Source of the DNA: Rhabditoides inermis
Lineage: Eukaryota > Nematoda > Chromadorea > Rhabditida > Rhabditidae
Assembly (NCBI GenBank): GCA_963966185.1
Contig: CAWZYM010000129.1
Location: forward strand, 748,001 to 812,000
Reading direction: 5' to 3'
Length of the DNA stretch: 64,000 nt
The notes under the pieces were generated by a model. That model saw only the letters and a list, made by a program, of their open reading frames with translations, was not told where the DNA came from and did not search any database. Position numbers and translations under genes: made by a program. The first letter of the stretch is position 1. Every line of letters begins with the position of its first letter. Below are positions 23,195 to 34,403 of the stretch, piece after piece.

Positions 23195-24035
23195 ATCTCG
23201 AAAGCGTATATTCAAATTCCGATATGAGTAAACTATTGTCGAATTGTTACGTATTAATGTTTGGTCAACTCCTCCACATTTTGTAGCTGATTTCGAAAAT
23301 ATATAATGTTCATATGGTTCATCGTTCACATTGCGCGCGGCGCGCGCGCACCCGAGCGCTCGCTCACACAGGGAAAGTGCGACAGAGGGCGGCTAGATCA
23401 AAGCAGTGATGACGTCATTAATAGTTAAATTATGAATTTAATCGTTTCTAATAGTAGCACTACGCTTTGTTTGATTATAATCAATCAGTACTCGATGAAC
23501 CACGTCTCTTATGGCACCATTTTTCATTACTTATTTTGAGCTAGATCAAAAAGGAACCACAACGTGAGTTGCAGAGAGCCCGGCGAAATCATGTAACATT
23601 TTCTCACTGAACACATGACGTGCTCTAATTAGCATAAAACGATTCGCCATTTTGCGCTGGTTCCAACGGTATATTTTTATGGGATCATGTACCCTGTAAA
23701 GTAGTGAGAATCGGTAAAAAGTGATACGATGACGTCATATTTCTTTGATCTAGCCGCCATCGCTGAAAGTGAGTAATGAAAAATGCTAACATAAGAGACG
23801 TATTTCATCGAGTACTTATCGATTACAGTCAAACAAAACCTAGTGATACTATTATAAACGTATATGTTCATTATTTAACTATCGATGACGTCATCAGTGC
23901 TTTGATCTAGCCGCCCTCTGTCGCACTTTCCCTATGTGAGCGCGCGCTCGGGTGCGCGGCGCCGTGCGGAATTAGAGCGCAATGTGAACGATGAACCCTA
24001 CGAGCATTATATATTTTTGAAATCAGCTTTATGAT
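23195..24035. repeat. Large inverted-repeat element with TGACGTCA and GCGCGC motifs
   Basis: The left arm (23195-23550) and right arm (23690-24030) are inverted copies of about 340 bp. Each has the GCGCGC-rich segment, AGGGCGGCTAGATCAAAG and TGACGTCA palindromes. About 140 bp separates the arms. Block 1 has only one arm, so an arm was lost there or gained here. Candidate non-autonomous foldback element. Confidence 0.75.
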
Positions 24036-24374
24036 CATCAAATAAATATGACGTCATCATATCACTCTTTATCGATTTTCAATACTTTACGAGGCACGTT
24101 TTTCCATAAATCGAATACCGTTGGAATCAGCGCGGAAGGGCAAATCGTTCTACGCTAATTAGAGCAAGTAACGCGTCCAGTCAGAAAATGTTACATGATT
24201 TCGACTCAAATTCTACCCCTCACGTTGCGGTCCCTAGTTTTCACTAACAACCGTGGTTGAGGATTGTTGATAGCAACGCTTTCACGCACTCTGCCAATCA
24301 CTACAAGTGAGTATTGATTGCGATGATATTGATAACTGATAACACTGGCGAGTGATGAGACGATACAATTGTCT

Positions 24375-24769
24375 ATGCGGTTATTCCTTCCTTTTCTCCT
24401 CTTATTCACGCGCACATCTGCTTTTCCTAGTCCGAATCTCTCCATAAACTGTGAGAACTGTGAACGAATCGCGGACTCTCTTCAGAATTTTATACAAGTC
24501 AGTTATTTTCATAATAAAAAAGATAACTCAATTTTCAGCTCTATCTCGAGCCACACTCATATTATTGACAGAAGCTCGATGTTCCCATCACTTATGCATG
24601 CAAATTTCTGTGGACCGATTTCAGTAATTGCGTGGGAGCGATCGATGAGGTTTGATTGATTCGATGTTATTGATGATGAGGTGTTTAGCTGTTCGACCGA
24701 GTATTCGACTATTTGGAAACGGAGCGGCCACTCAAGGCTACGTGCAAAAGCTTCTGCGATGCGAGATAA
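24375..24769 (+). pseudogene. Saposin-like secreted protein, block 2 copy, nonsense mutation
   Basis: Exon structure matches 16477-16868 (exons near 24375-24497, 24539-24649, 24689-24769). In exon 2 the codon after SYY is TGA instead of CGA (about 24568), stopping the protein in the first third of the saposin domain. Other exons are open, so the lesion is recent. Confidence 0.8.
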
Positions 24770-24963
24770 AGGCTTATCGGAAATGTGCGAGGAACTATTG
24801 CATTGTTGCTAGACTTGCCTTTTGGTTTTGCATGTGCGCTGCAACTGATAACCAAAAGAGCAACTCGTTTTTTTCCAAGATCATTTCCTACAACACTACT
24901 TACATAACAATACCAGTACGATAGAACAATATATGACATTTTTCATATTCATATTATTCAATA

Positions 24964-24993
24964 CCGGACAAATGTTGATTTGAATTGAATTGA
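24964..24993 (+). mobile_element. 30-bp RTE LINE tail insertion with 10-bp target duplication
   Basis: The inserted sequence matches the last bases of the LINE ending at 41893 (CCGGATAAATGTTGAATTTG...). It is flanked by TTATTCAATA at 24954-24963 and 24994-25003. Block 1 has a single TTATTCAATA with no insert. Confidence 0.85.
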
Positions 24994-25108
24994 TTATTCA
25001 ATAATGTTACACAAACATAAGCACATAAGCTTTGCATGAAAAAGATTTGAAAGATTAACTGATTTCGAAACACTGTGTCTGTATTTACTTCTTTAGAAAA
25101 AAAACATT

Positions 25109-25422
25109 TAAAGGGAGTGTACACTCTGAATTCCGAAGTTGAGTTAGCACCGGGATGTGAAAATATGTGGAAAACGACTCAGTTTTGTCAATACAACTAT
25201 TTGCTGAAAACGTCTGCAAGTTGGTGAAAATTGAGCGCAAATTGTATCAAAATGCAGAAATTGGTGCCAATTGGTGCCAATTTACAATGTTCAACAGAAT
25301 TTTTCACCGACTTATAGTTATCTCCGACACATAGTTGCATTGACAAAAGTACATCATTTTCAACATATTTTCACATCCCGGTGCTAACTCAACTTCGAAA
25401 TTCAGAGTGTACACTCCCTTTA
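25109..25422. repeat. MITE with about 60-bp near-perfect TIRs
   Basis: It begins AAGGGAGTGTACACTCTGAA and ends with the reverse complement. The TIR continues through GAAGTTGAGTTAGCACCGGG and ATGTGAAAATATGT. Block 1 shows the empty site ACATTTAATCAAC (about 17737). No coding potential. Confidence 0.85.
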
Positions 25423-26020
25423 ATCAACCCAATCATAAATGAATTAATAAGTTTAGAATACGTAATTACGAGATCACTTCATTTTTCCATCGGTTTGATA
25501 ACACGGAAACTACTGTTCAAGCCCATTGGATGGAGCCTATCGCACCCACAATATACTTCCATCGGACATTTCGAAATAGGATCTGCGACTGATAACCACA
25601 GAACAAAAATTTTGTTTCGCCATAGTGGAAAACTGGCACATGCCCGAGTTACGACATGTCCTCGTGGTTTTGTTGGTTTTGGTTCCGGTCCAAATGTGCG
25701 TACCATGCTTCGCAGATAGGCTTATCGCAGCCACGTCTCACGCTGAATCCGAGAGAAGCGTGCGTGGAATGGAGATATGCAAGGGTATATGACTGCCCGC
25801 TCTCTTGTGGTTTGACCGCATTTGGTACCTGCTTGTTATTTTGGCCAGAGCTGAGGATTTCGTTCCCCTGACAAAACTGTTTAGTATAGATGTAGATGTA
25901 GTATATGTTTTCCAGAGCTGTTTCTGAGCATCAAATACACCCACTTCCAAGTGTATGTTTAGCAAAATCCGAGAAGCTCCCTTTTTTTAGTACCGTGCGT
26001 GATATAGATATAAAATATGT
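25423..26020. other. Tail of duplication block 2 and intergenic sequence
   Basis: 25423-25615 matches the end of block 1. 25616-26020 is unique and precedes the next gene. No other feature recognised. Confidence 0.5.
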
Positions 26021-26023
26021 ACC

Positions 26024-26032
26024 ACTTTCAGT
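26024..26032 (+). promoter_or_regulatory. Putative spliced-leader acceptor before the saposin-like ATG
   Basis: ACTTTCAG ends one base before the ATG at 26033, as is typical for nematode trans-splice acceptors. Inference only. Confidence 0.4.
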
Positions 26033-26480
26033 ATGCGTTCCGTGTTTGTTCTTTTCGCGCTCTTCTCGGTGGCGGCTTCGTTCGCTCTGCTGCCCGAGCA
26101 GCAGCAGCAGGAGGTCGGAGGACCGATCGCCGGCGGAGTCCTCTGCGACACCTGCAAGGACATCGTACAGGTCAGTTTGTGATTGCGTGTGCAACGAAGA
26201 CAACGACGCGACCTTAGGGCTGCCTCGACGCTGGCACCAACTACACCAAGTCGCTGCTCACCAACCAGGTAGGGGTGGGAGTAGAAAGAAAAATGGTAAA
26301 GGTAGCTCTCGATTCAAGAGACTTATGGGTAGGAAGATTATGGATCGACACTTAATATTTTTGGGAGGGGGCATATATAAAATATTTTAAATGCGTTCAA
26401 CTCAGATCACCGCTCTGTGCGCAAAGGCTGGCTTCCTGGCCAACACCTGCAACAAGGCGTTCGCTGATGTGCGTCTCTCT

Positions 26481-26512
<32 letters not shown>

Positions 26513-26639
26513 GTTTTCTCTCTCGTTTTCTCTCTCAATCTCAATCTCTCACCTGTTTTAGGCTGTCGATGGCCTCAACACCGCCATCCTCGCCAAGTTC
26601 GCGCCCGCCAAGAGCTGCGCCACCGTCAACTTCTGCTAA
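26033..26639 (+). CDS. Saposin-like secreted protein, intact, 109 aa
   Basis: Exons 26033-26170, 26218-26268, 26406-26468 and 26562-26639, all in phase 0 with GT..AG introns, ending TAA; AATAAA follows at 26648. Signal peptide MRSVFVLFALFSVAASFA, a Gln-rich linker, then a saposin-B domain with CDTCKDIVQ, GCLDAG, ALCAKAG, NTCNKAF, KSCATVNFC. Six to seven cysteines fit the three-disulfide saposin fold. It probably binds lipid in the gut lumen or lysosome, by family analogy. Intron 3 contains a CT microsatellite. It lies just outside the duplicated block that carries two diverged relatives, so this is a small saposin-like cluster. Confidence 0.85.
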
Positions 26640-27045
26640 ATGTCTATAATAAATACATGAATAATTTTGTTCATTGTGACAGATGTATTCCGTGAGGTGA
26701 AACTGGTACGTTGCAAGTGTCACGACTCGCGTTGAGTGATGCCAGGACTTGTTCTGATGATCATATATCAAAATCAACGAATTCAGAACGTTAAGAAATT
26801 AGATTAGGAGAGTATTTGTTTACACAAGTTGAAAGTACTACTTGTTTGTGAATTTCTTAAAAAAAAATTAAGTTAGTGTAAGCTTGTGCATTGGAAGTGT
26901 TACTAATGTAGTGTTTCGTGGTGCACAAAAAGTGTTTCTTCTGCACATCATGTGAAATCACGTGTCATGATGAGTCACGCGAACGTTGTTGTATAACTAT
27001 TTTGTTTCTTTCTCTTTTTTGAACTCTGATCCGAGGAAACGTAAC

Positions 27046-30000
27046 ATGTTGAAGATAATGTCGCTCGAAGCCTCCGAATCTGGTGGCTCGTTCAACTTTG
27101 CCGGCCTTCCCGATCTCATCCTCAAGCACATCTTCCCGCTCCTCAATGCCGAGGTGCGCCATACAATAGTACGAGTTATTTGATCGCATAAGCCGAGCTC
27201 TCCGTCATGGATTTTCGGCGGAGGCTCGCCCTGTCCAATAGTACGTATAAAAAGTTTCGTCGTGGTTGCTTATGATTGGACGGGGCGAGTCGCTTCCACC
27301 AAAACGCTGTGGAGAGCTGGGCTCTACCGCGCGTTCGTCAACTTGTTCCATGGTGTGCATTGCAGGCTCGTTCTTCTCTGCGCGGTGTGTCTCGCGATGT
27401 GAAGGCCGTGTGTGAGGACTACGCCAGCTGCCCGTTTGCAGGCGAGCAGACACTCGAGATCATCCTCGGCACATGCGACCTCAACCAGCAGGTAGGTTGC
27501 GTGTTAATTCAGTTCCTATGTGTACATGTTCGCAGAAGGCTGCTGCCGCCGCCGAACCGTCGACCGACGTCGAGGAGGCGCCCGCCGAAGACAATGTGTG
27601 TTCTAATGGAGTAATGAAAGCATCGCTCTGTTCAGGAGCCTTCGTTGGGCCAGGTTGAGCCGACCGGCAGCGACGACGCCATAGTAAACGAGACTGCGGC
27701 AGACAAGGTTATGAAACTGCTATTAAACTTTTAATTTAACTCCATTATTCTAGCCTCTGGACTTCACACTCGATATGCATTCGTTCGATCGTCAGCTCTG
27801 TGACCTTTTTTCGAACGGCGGCTTCAAACAGACTCTCGCCTCGTTCGGCATGAACGAGAAGAACCCGCAGGCGACGGTGCGCTTCGACGGACGCGAGCTA
27901 AAGACGGCATGGGAGACGGGCGACGACTGGGAGGCCGCCTGTCAGCAGGGAAGCTACCCCGACGTCATCCGTGCGTCTTTATTGTTTGCATGTTTCATAT
28001 AATAAGCTCGCACTTAGCTCAGGATTTTTCGTTGAAAACATTATCGTGGGTTTGGAACATACCGTATACTGAACGAAATGCGCTGCAGACTTGTTTCGTC
28101 GTTCATATCTCTAGTTCGCAGTACCCCTCTCATGATCACATGGCGTAGTGGTAACGTTCGCATAGCAAACGGCGGTACGCGGGTTCGATCTTGGGTACCC
28201 ATGCACTTTTTTGTCAAATTGAAAACTTCATCAAATGGGTTCTGATCTTTGTATAACCATCCTAAAGTCTCTCGTGAAAAGAGTGGAACTCATTTGCGGG
28301 CCGACTATACGTTTATAAGTATAACTATTCCGATTGCAGACCGCGCCCTGTCTCGTCTCTTGGAGCGTCACGGCGAAATCGTGACGAGCGTCGTGCTGAA
28401 GAAGGACTTCAACATGTTCAGAAAGGTGCGTGTGGAGGCTCACCCCGTGCCCGCCCTCTTCGATCTCCTCGCCCGCATGCCGCTCCTCCGCCACATTCAC
28501 TTCTCCGACGTGCGTTTTCTCCACTCCGATGCGTGTGAGTGAAAGTTTTCAATAATTGAATTATAAAAATAAGTATTTTGTTAATCATTTACTGAACATT
28601 AAAATAAAGTTTATGTATTCATGAATTGTTTTAGACGTGGAGTGTTCGCGCCTGCCGCAGCCTCTGTCCGTCACGCTGACTTCGTTCGAACAGCCCATGA
28701 ACATCAAGGTGGACGACTTGTGGGGAAACATGGTGAGAAGAGGAATGTTTCACTCAAAACGAGTTGTTGCACAACATGAAATACGAACATTTTCTTGATC
28801 CCTACGTATTTTAGTACTGGCTGTCAAAGGTGGACCAGCTGGATTGTTTCACTGTGGCAGCGTTGGAAGCCAACTGGGAAGTGGTGAGTGTTCCGTTGCA
28901 GTCAAAGAAACTCACGCATGTATGTATATCTGCCCTTCTAACTGGTATATGCTTGAGCTCATGAACATGGCTGATGCTCTGAACGAGTACAACATCCACC
29001 CGCACACAATCGTCATCAACAACGACATCTACTGGTGGGCATGGGCGATGCTCTTCTCGTTTTCGTTGTTGCCATTGTATCACCGTTCCCCAAACTGAAT
29101 GCGTGTGGTGTGTAAATCAAAAAAGACCCATTGGCCTATTTCTGACAATTTTTTTAAAACCATGTATGCGTCACGAAATGGCTTATTTTAACTGCAGTAT
29201 ACCCCATGTATCTATAAAGAAACACACCACTCTACTCAAAATTTCGTGTATCAATCAAGAATACAGTCCAGGGAATATTTAGTTCCGCCACCACTCCTCT
29301 CGGCCGTCTCGCATTTGAAAATTGTGCGCGCGCGAAAGTAATGTGAATTTATTCGCATGCTCTTGCATGTCTATCGATTATTGTTGCCTCGCACTCTGTT
29401 CACACTGCGCTCTCTACGGGCTGCAACTGATCTGCCCACCCACTGTACACGTGAAAGAACATAAAAAATAACTTTTCTCAAATCAAGTATATGCAAAAAA
29501 TGAATGGGACAAGTAGAAAGTGATCAGCGAAAGTTGGTGTCCTGGAAAAGTCGACACTTCGGCAGTTCGACATGTGGAAAAATGAAATTCGACATGTCGA
29601 CTTTTCTCACTAGGGCATCAAAAACAGGCCCGTTAATTTTCGCACGTTTTCCGACCGATTCGTCTTTCAACTTTCAACATTTTGTCGCATTTTCGGCTAT
29701 AGTTGAGATTTCCATATTGAGTTACTTGTATATAGTTATCCAAATATAACCCAACTTCAACCCGAGCTGTATTCGCGTTTAGAAGATGTTTGATATATTG
29801 CCTTCCACCTTCCAAATACTGATCTTGTCGATGTCGATGTAGTTGTAAAATCGCAACCATAACTAGAAAAGGTCGTTCATTTTACACATCGCGCCAAATG
29901 AGGAGAAAGGCAATGGCTACTGGAAAACTCGTCAACTCATCCTATTTTTTTCTCACAAACTCGTCTAGGCAACTCTCTCAGCTTTCTGAATGACGATCAA

Positions 30001-31219
30001 GTGGAGGTGATAAGGAGGACACAGGCTGGATGGTACATTTTCTTCCGGAAAGGGCAATTACTGATCCGTTTCGCTTGCTGCGAAAACAGGATTTCAAACC
30101 TATGTTCATCGACATGGAAAACTAAACTATACTATAGATGAAAGTGCAACAAACGAGCTTGAAAGACGAATAGGTCAGGAAACGTGCGAAAAATAACGGG
30201 CCTGTTCAAAAAACGGGCTTGTTTTTGGTGCTCTAGTGAGAAAAGTAGACATGTCGAATTTTATTTTTCGACATGACGAACTGCCGAAGTGTCGACTTTC
30301 CCAGGACACCGCGAAAGTTTTCTTTTCGTAGTGAGAAATACCGAATGCCGAATCGGTAATTGGTGTATGACCATTCTTACCGAATACCGGTTAGGCATTT
30401 CTCATTACGAAATGAATAAAAGACATGATATGCAAATGACACGCGCCTAACGCCTCTGCTGTTCAGCACGGAGGGCGCGGCGGCTCTCGCCAAACACTGC
30501 ACTCGGCTCGATCTCGAACTCGACACGGGTTTGGGGGGAATGAATCGCAAAGATCCAGCTTACGTCCGACTTCCAGGTGTGTGGACGGAGGCTGACAGTC
30601 TGATGGCCGAATACGCTGCATACCCTTATTACGACGGCGACGACGAAGATGAAGACGACGTCGAAGTGAATGCCGTCGAGCGACTCATCGATCATTTCTC
30701 CGATTACGTCAAGCACATCCACAATGTCAGTGGAAGGGGTTTTGTGCTTATACCATACCAGTCGGAGTCGCACCTCCTCCAGATTATAGTGGGCGGGGCG
30801 TCTAAAATGGTGCAATCGACACGGTGGCGCCGGCTGTGCTATATAAGCGGCGCATGAGCGTCGCTAGTACAGACGGGCGGACATGCCGTTTTCTATATAC
30901 TTATGAGGATATTTATGGATTTAATGATGGATCGATTGCAGCTGGGCGTCGTGCACCTGCAGAACATAGATGTGACCACTCCCGAACTGCAGGACTACTG
31001 GACCGACACGCTGACGGGTGGGGTTTGCGAGGCTGCTTGCTTCAAACCTCTCCTTATCCCCTGCAGCTGTAGTATTGGCTGAAAGTGGAATGGACACTGT
31101 TGATTCATCTCGTTGTAGAGTTGCGTTGCTCTCGTCTCCTTCTCTCTCCGACGGCTGCGTCGGTCGGACCCGCATTCGACGCGCTCCTCGCTGTCACCGG
31201 AGCCACCAGGGCCGAGTGA
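27046..31219 (+). CDS. Nematode F-box protein, about 485 aa, 12 exons
   Basis: Exons: 27046-27153, 27366-27491, 27536-27595, 27636-27707, 27754-27970, 28340-28534, 28635-28732, 28815-28883, 28958-29034, 30467-30725, 30942-31017, 31119-31219. Phases agree at every junction. The F-box is split over exons 1-2 (FAGLPDLILKHIFPLLNAE, then ARSSLRGVSRD). The rest resembles worm F-box substrate-binding tails: LRHIHFSDVRFL, NEYNIHPHTIVINND and an acidic stretch DGDDEDEDDVE. F-box proteins recruit substrates to SCF ubiquitin ligases through SKP1. ATG at 27058 is an alternative start. Intron 9 (29035-30466) is inflated by a Mutator-like MITE. The acceptor of exon 9 (GCTTGAG) is weak. Confidence 0.78.
27191..27355. 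repeat. Imperfect inverted repeat in F-box intron 1
   Basis: About 44-bp arms (GCTCTCCGTCATGGATTTTC ... and its imperfect complement near 27310-27350) enclose a short centre; probably a small palindromic element. Confidence 0.6.
28137..28206 (+). repeat. tRNA-derived pseudogene/SINE-like segment in F-box intron 5
   Basis: The A box TGGCGTAGTGGTAAC and B box GCGGGTTCGATCTTGG have tRNA spacing. CATGG/CCATG can pair as part of an acceptor stem. The T-arm does not pair well, so a working tRNA is unlikely. Confidence 0.45.
29536..30310. mobile_element. Mutator-like MITE with a perfect 9-bp target duplication
   Basis: A 775-bp element starting GGTGTCCTGGAAAAGTCGAC and ending with the complement. 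TIRs are about 145 bp and include GACACTTCGGCAGTTCG. It is flanked by GCGAAAGTT at 29527-29535 and 30311-30319. Long TIRs with a 9-bp duplication suggest Mutator/MULE ancestry. No transposase. It lies in intron 9 of the F-box gene. Confidence 0.88.
30322..30415. repeat. Short palindromic element next to the MULE MITE
   Basis: Arms of about 35 bp (TTCGTAGTGAGAAATACCGA and its imperfect complement near 30380-30412). Confidence 0.6.
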
Positions 31220-31332
31220 ACCAGTGGTACAGACTGGTTGTTAATTGGCGATGTGCATGCATACTCTTGTTTTTATTGTTACTGTATAGTGTTGTTTTTA
31301 AAGACAGAGTAATTAAATGTTTTGGCATATTG

Positions 31333-31522
31333 TGAAAGATGGTTTATAGTCTGCGCCAGAGCGATAGTTTCCGATCGACCTCGCTTGCAGTTCGAAACAC
31401 GGTGTCATAACTGCATCTCTTGTTTTGCGCACTATTGCTGTGAGCTGACTCCTGACTCTCCGTCTTTCTCTGATCTACCCCACTGCGCGCAAATTATTGC
31501 GAGCATAGAACTATTACTATAA
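31333..31522 (+). repeat. SINE-like repeat, copy 1
   Basis: About 190 bp shared with 55745-55920: CTGCGCCAGAGCGATAGTTT, ACCTCGCTTGC.GTTCGAAA (B-box-like), TCTTGTTTTGCGC and ATTATTGCGAGC. No coding potential. Confidence 0.65.
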
Positions 31523-31612
31523 TCATGACCATGAGGGAATATGGTAAGTCGAGTCAGCTGCAGTGGAGAGAAGAGCAAAGAGGACGAGAGAGCAGAGAAA
31601 GAATCGGAACAT
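31523..31612 (-). pseudogene. MFRF peptide family, remnant exon 1 with internal deletion
   Basis: It keeps the start MFRFFLCSLVLFALLSTAA but lacks the QFFGSDMAGL segment, rejoins out of frame and stops at 31523. No second exon is nearby. Confidence 0.7.
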
Positions 31613-31898
31613 TGTGTTGTAATCGTGTGGTTGTCTCTAGTTGGATGTGTTAACCTAACCTACTACAACCTGAATTAAGTATGTAGCGAAAGTTCAAGAA
31701 CAAATAAGATTTAAAAAAAATCTTTGATCTTTTATATCTTATCGAACTTTTATCACAATGAAATACATACAATATTTGCTCTAACCGAAATCTCTAAACT
31801 GTGAATAATTCGTCGTAAACTCAAGTAATCTAAGAGATACGAGTACTGTTAGGAATGTAATGATTGGTTGTAAGAGGGATTGTGACTACTACGGTAGT

Positions 31899-33480
31899 CT
31901 AGTACCGCCGTCCGCGGATAGGATAGTCGTATACGATACGAGGAGAGGTGAGGGAACTGAATATGCCATACACAATGAGAGCGAGCAGAGCGTAGAAGAT
32001 GCGACGGTATTCCTCTGACAGACCATCAATCAGCTCAGCAAGAAGCTCCGCGAACGACGGAGACTGAACGAATTGTTTTCTATCTCTTTTTCATCATCTC
32101 TTTCTGACCTCTTCATGAGAGCAGTCAGCCGGCTTAGGGGGCGTGACGACAGTGGGCGGAGCCTTCTGGGTCTTGCTGGCGCTGTTCTTGCTGACAGCGT
32201 CGAGAAGTAGCTGGGCAGAGGGAGGAGAGGACGGATCGCAGACAACTGCAAGAAGGTTGGTGGGAGAAGGAGAAGAGAGGGGTGGGAGAAGCAGTGTTCG
32301 AACCTCGCGCGTTCACTCTTCCCTGCAGCCGAGTCAGCGTCACTCCAGTGTCGCACTCCTTACTCCCACTGTCTAGAAAGCGCGTCTCCAGAACCATCTT
32401 CGTGAACTATAAAAGTACGGTAAGTTACAGTACTCCAAAAACACTGTAGGTACAGTAGCCCGTACCGGGACATTCCTCCACGAGTCGAACTCTCTGGCGC
32501 GTTCCCAGGTGAGAATGAGCCTGGCCTGGCTGCGAGCCGCGATGTGGCCGCTTCCAGAAGGACGAGCCTGCAACACCCACTCTTGAACCAGTCTTCACCA
32601 ATCACCAGTTTCACCAGTCTCCCCTTCCAACCACCACTCACAGTGACGTTGGTGCCGACGGTGCGCAGTTTGAAGTGGAGCTGTCGGTCGGAGATGTTGC
32701 AGAGAAGAAGTTGGAGACGGGCGACCGAAGTGCGATTCTCGAGGGGAACGAAGCGGAGAACAGTCGCCTGGATGGGAATCGAGTGAGTGGAAGGAGTAAG
32801 TGGGCTACCTTCATTCCCACACGGCTGTTCCCCGATTTCTTCTTCCTCGATCGCAGTTTCTTCCGGTCGCCCACATCGTACGAAGAAGCAGCTTCTCCAC
32901 GCATTACAGGCCCTGAAAGGAGCAGAAGTGGGGGAGGAGGGGGAGGAGGAGGAGGAAGAGGAGCAGGGAGAAGAGACTGACTGGGAGTGTTCTTCTTCTT
33001 GCGAGAACTCTGGTCAGCGAGCTTCGCAGTGGAAACGTCGTTCTTGACTGCAGTCACAGCAGTCACCATGTTCTTGATCTGTTCTTCACTGAGAGCAGGA
33101 GAGGCGGTCTTCAGCTCCTCCTTCTCACTCTCCTTCGGAGGGGAACGGACCCTCCTGGGCAGAGCGGGGGCGGGACTGGCAGTCGCAGAGGCAGCGGCGG
33201 CGACCGAAGGCGACTTGCCAGCACTGCCGCCCTCACTCACTGCAACTCGAACACTCGAACAATGAGGGTGGACAAAAGGATAGAGGAAGAGAAGCGAGAG
33301 AGAGCGAGAGAGAGAGAGACAGAGAGAGACAGAGAGAGAGACGGGAGGGAGGGAAGCGAAAGAGGGAGGAGAGAGAGGGGGGAGGGCGAGGGAGAGGGAG
33401 AGAGAGAGGAGGGAGAAGAGAAAGAGGGGAAAGGGAGGGAGGAAGAAGAAGAGATGGAACGCACCACTCGATATCGCCAT
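31899..33480 (-). CDS. MSP-domain protein with C-terminal membrane anchor (VAP-like)
   Basis: Exons: 33465-33480 (MAISS), 32982-33245, 32809-32912, 32642-32767, 32466-32567, 32304-32406, 32109-32245, 31899-32063. All junction phases agree from exon 2 on. The N-terminus is Ala/Pro/Lys-rich. The MSP fold spans exons 4-6 (TVLRFVPLENRTSVARLQLL, LCNISDRQLHFKLRT, ARLILTWERA). The last exon has a hydrophobic helix (RRIFYALLALIVYGIFSSL), then a basic tail and TAG. This resembles VAP/MSP proteins anchored in the ER or sperm membranes; the exact role is unknown. Exon 1 was chosen because only this start matches the phase-1 acceptor at 33245, and is the weakest call. Confidence 0.75.
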
Positions 33481-33579
33481 CCGAGAGAAGAGTGACTTTC
33501 GTTGAGGAACGGAGCGTCATTTCTTGGTAGCCATCCTTGATTCACGGCGGATTACCCGCGAAATACCCAATAGAGAAAA

Positions 33580-33666
33580 ATGATCATGGACGAAGAGCAC
33601 GACGCGGCCGCCACGCACGTCATCGGCGCGCAGGCGAAAGTGTTTCGGCCAAGAGACAGCCAGTAA
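33580..33666 (+). other. Short open frame divergent from the MSP gene
   Basis: MIMDEEHDAAATHVIGAQ... ends after 28 codons at TAA; GTAAGG at 33663 could instead be a donor. The start codon and GC-rich codon use look gene-like, but no convincing second exon was found. Possibly the 5' exon of a lost gene. Confidence 0.3.
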
Positions 33667-33739
33667 GGCTTACGTGTCCTTTCATTTACACATCCGCCTG
33701 ATGGAACCATTAATCATACCATTTCAGGACTATCAGACA

Positions 33740-33796
33740 ATGTTCTACCTGATGTGTTCTATCCTTGTTCTTCTCTCCACTGCAGCTGCCAGCTGA
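33740..33796 (+). pseudogene. MFRF peptide family, remnant signal-peptide exon
   Basis: MFYLMCSILVLLSTAAAS then TGA. It is clearly related to the family leader but truncated where the mature peptide should begin. Confidence 0.55.
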
Positions 33797-33927
33797 TCAG
33801 CATTCTCTCATGTTATGTACGCTATCATTCAACTGCCATACAACATCATGCAGTAACAAGAGTATTCGCCAACAACAGCGAGTGCCCATTGTTTATCAGT
33901 TAGTCTTTGAAGTTGAGCCACATTGTT

Positions 33928-34036
33928 CACTGGTTCACTGGGCTCTGGCTCCTGTGACAGCGAGAAGGGCGTCGAATACGGGTCCGACCGACGCAGCCGT
34001 CCGAGAGAGAAGGAGACGAGAGCAACGCAACTCTGC
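33928..34036 (-). pseudogene. Inverted fragment of the F-box gene's last exon
   Basis: On the minus strand this matches 31119-31225 in the opposite orientation (AASVGPVFDALLAVTGA versus AASVGPAFDALLAVTGA), about 90% identical, with an upstream TTGCAG acceptor. No other F-box exon accompanies it. Confidence 0.75.
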
Positions 34037-34236
34037 AACGACACAATTGAAGACCATACCATTGAGAGAGAGAAATAGAAATAGAGGGGAGAGAAGCGAT
34101 CAACCTCGTAAACCCCAGCCATCCGCGTCTCGGTACAGTCTCCAGTAGATTTAGATACGATTTTTGTCGCGTCGCACTCACTCTGCGCTCTCTACTGGCG
34201 GCAACTGATTTGTCCATCCGTCTGTACGAAACTGCA

Positions 34237-34403
34237 ATGTTCCGATTCCTTCTCTGTTCTCTGGTCCTCCTCGCTCTTCTCTCCGCTGCAGCTGCTCAAT
34301 TCCTCGGAAGTGAATTGGCTGGACTCACCATATTCTCTTTACAGGTGAGAAGATCTCTCCTTTCCTTTCTCCCTCCTCGTATTCCAGAAGAACTACTACC
34401 ACG

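Larger units (their letters stand above)
17936..25615. repeat. Tandem segmental duplication, block 2
   Basis: Second copy of the block. Exons are near-identical, indicating recent duplication or gene conversion. It preserves the catalytic exons of the protease that block 1 lost to a LINE. Confidence 0.9.

Noticed and set aside
28137..28206. Functional tRNA-Ala (possible AGC anticodon)
   Set aside because: Acceptor and T-arm pairing are incomplete; better explained as a tRNA-derived relic.
32638..33480. 280-codon minus-strand frame rich in Leu/Ser/Pro
   Set aside because: It reads through introns and CT microsatellites. The spliced MSP-domain gene explains the region with correct phases.
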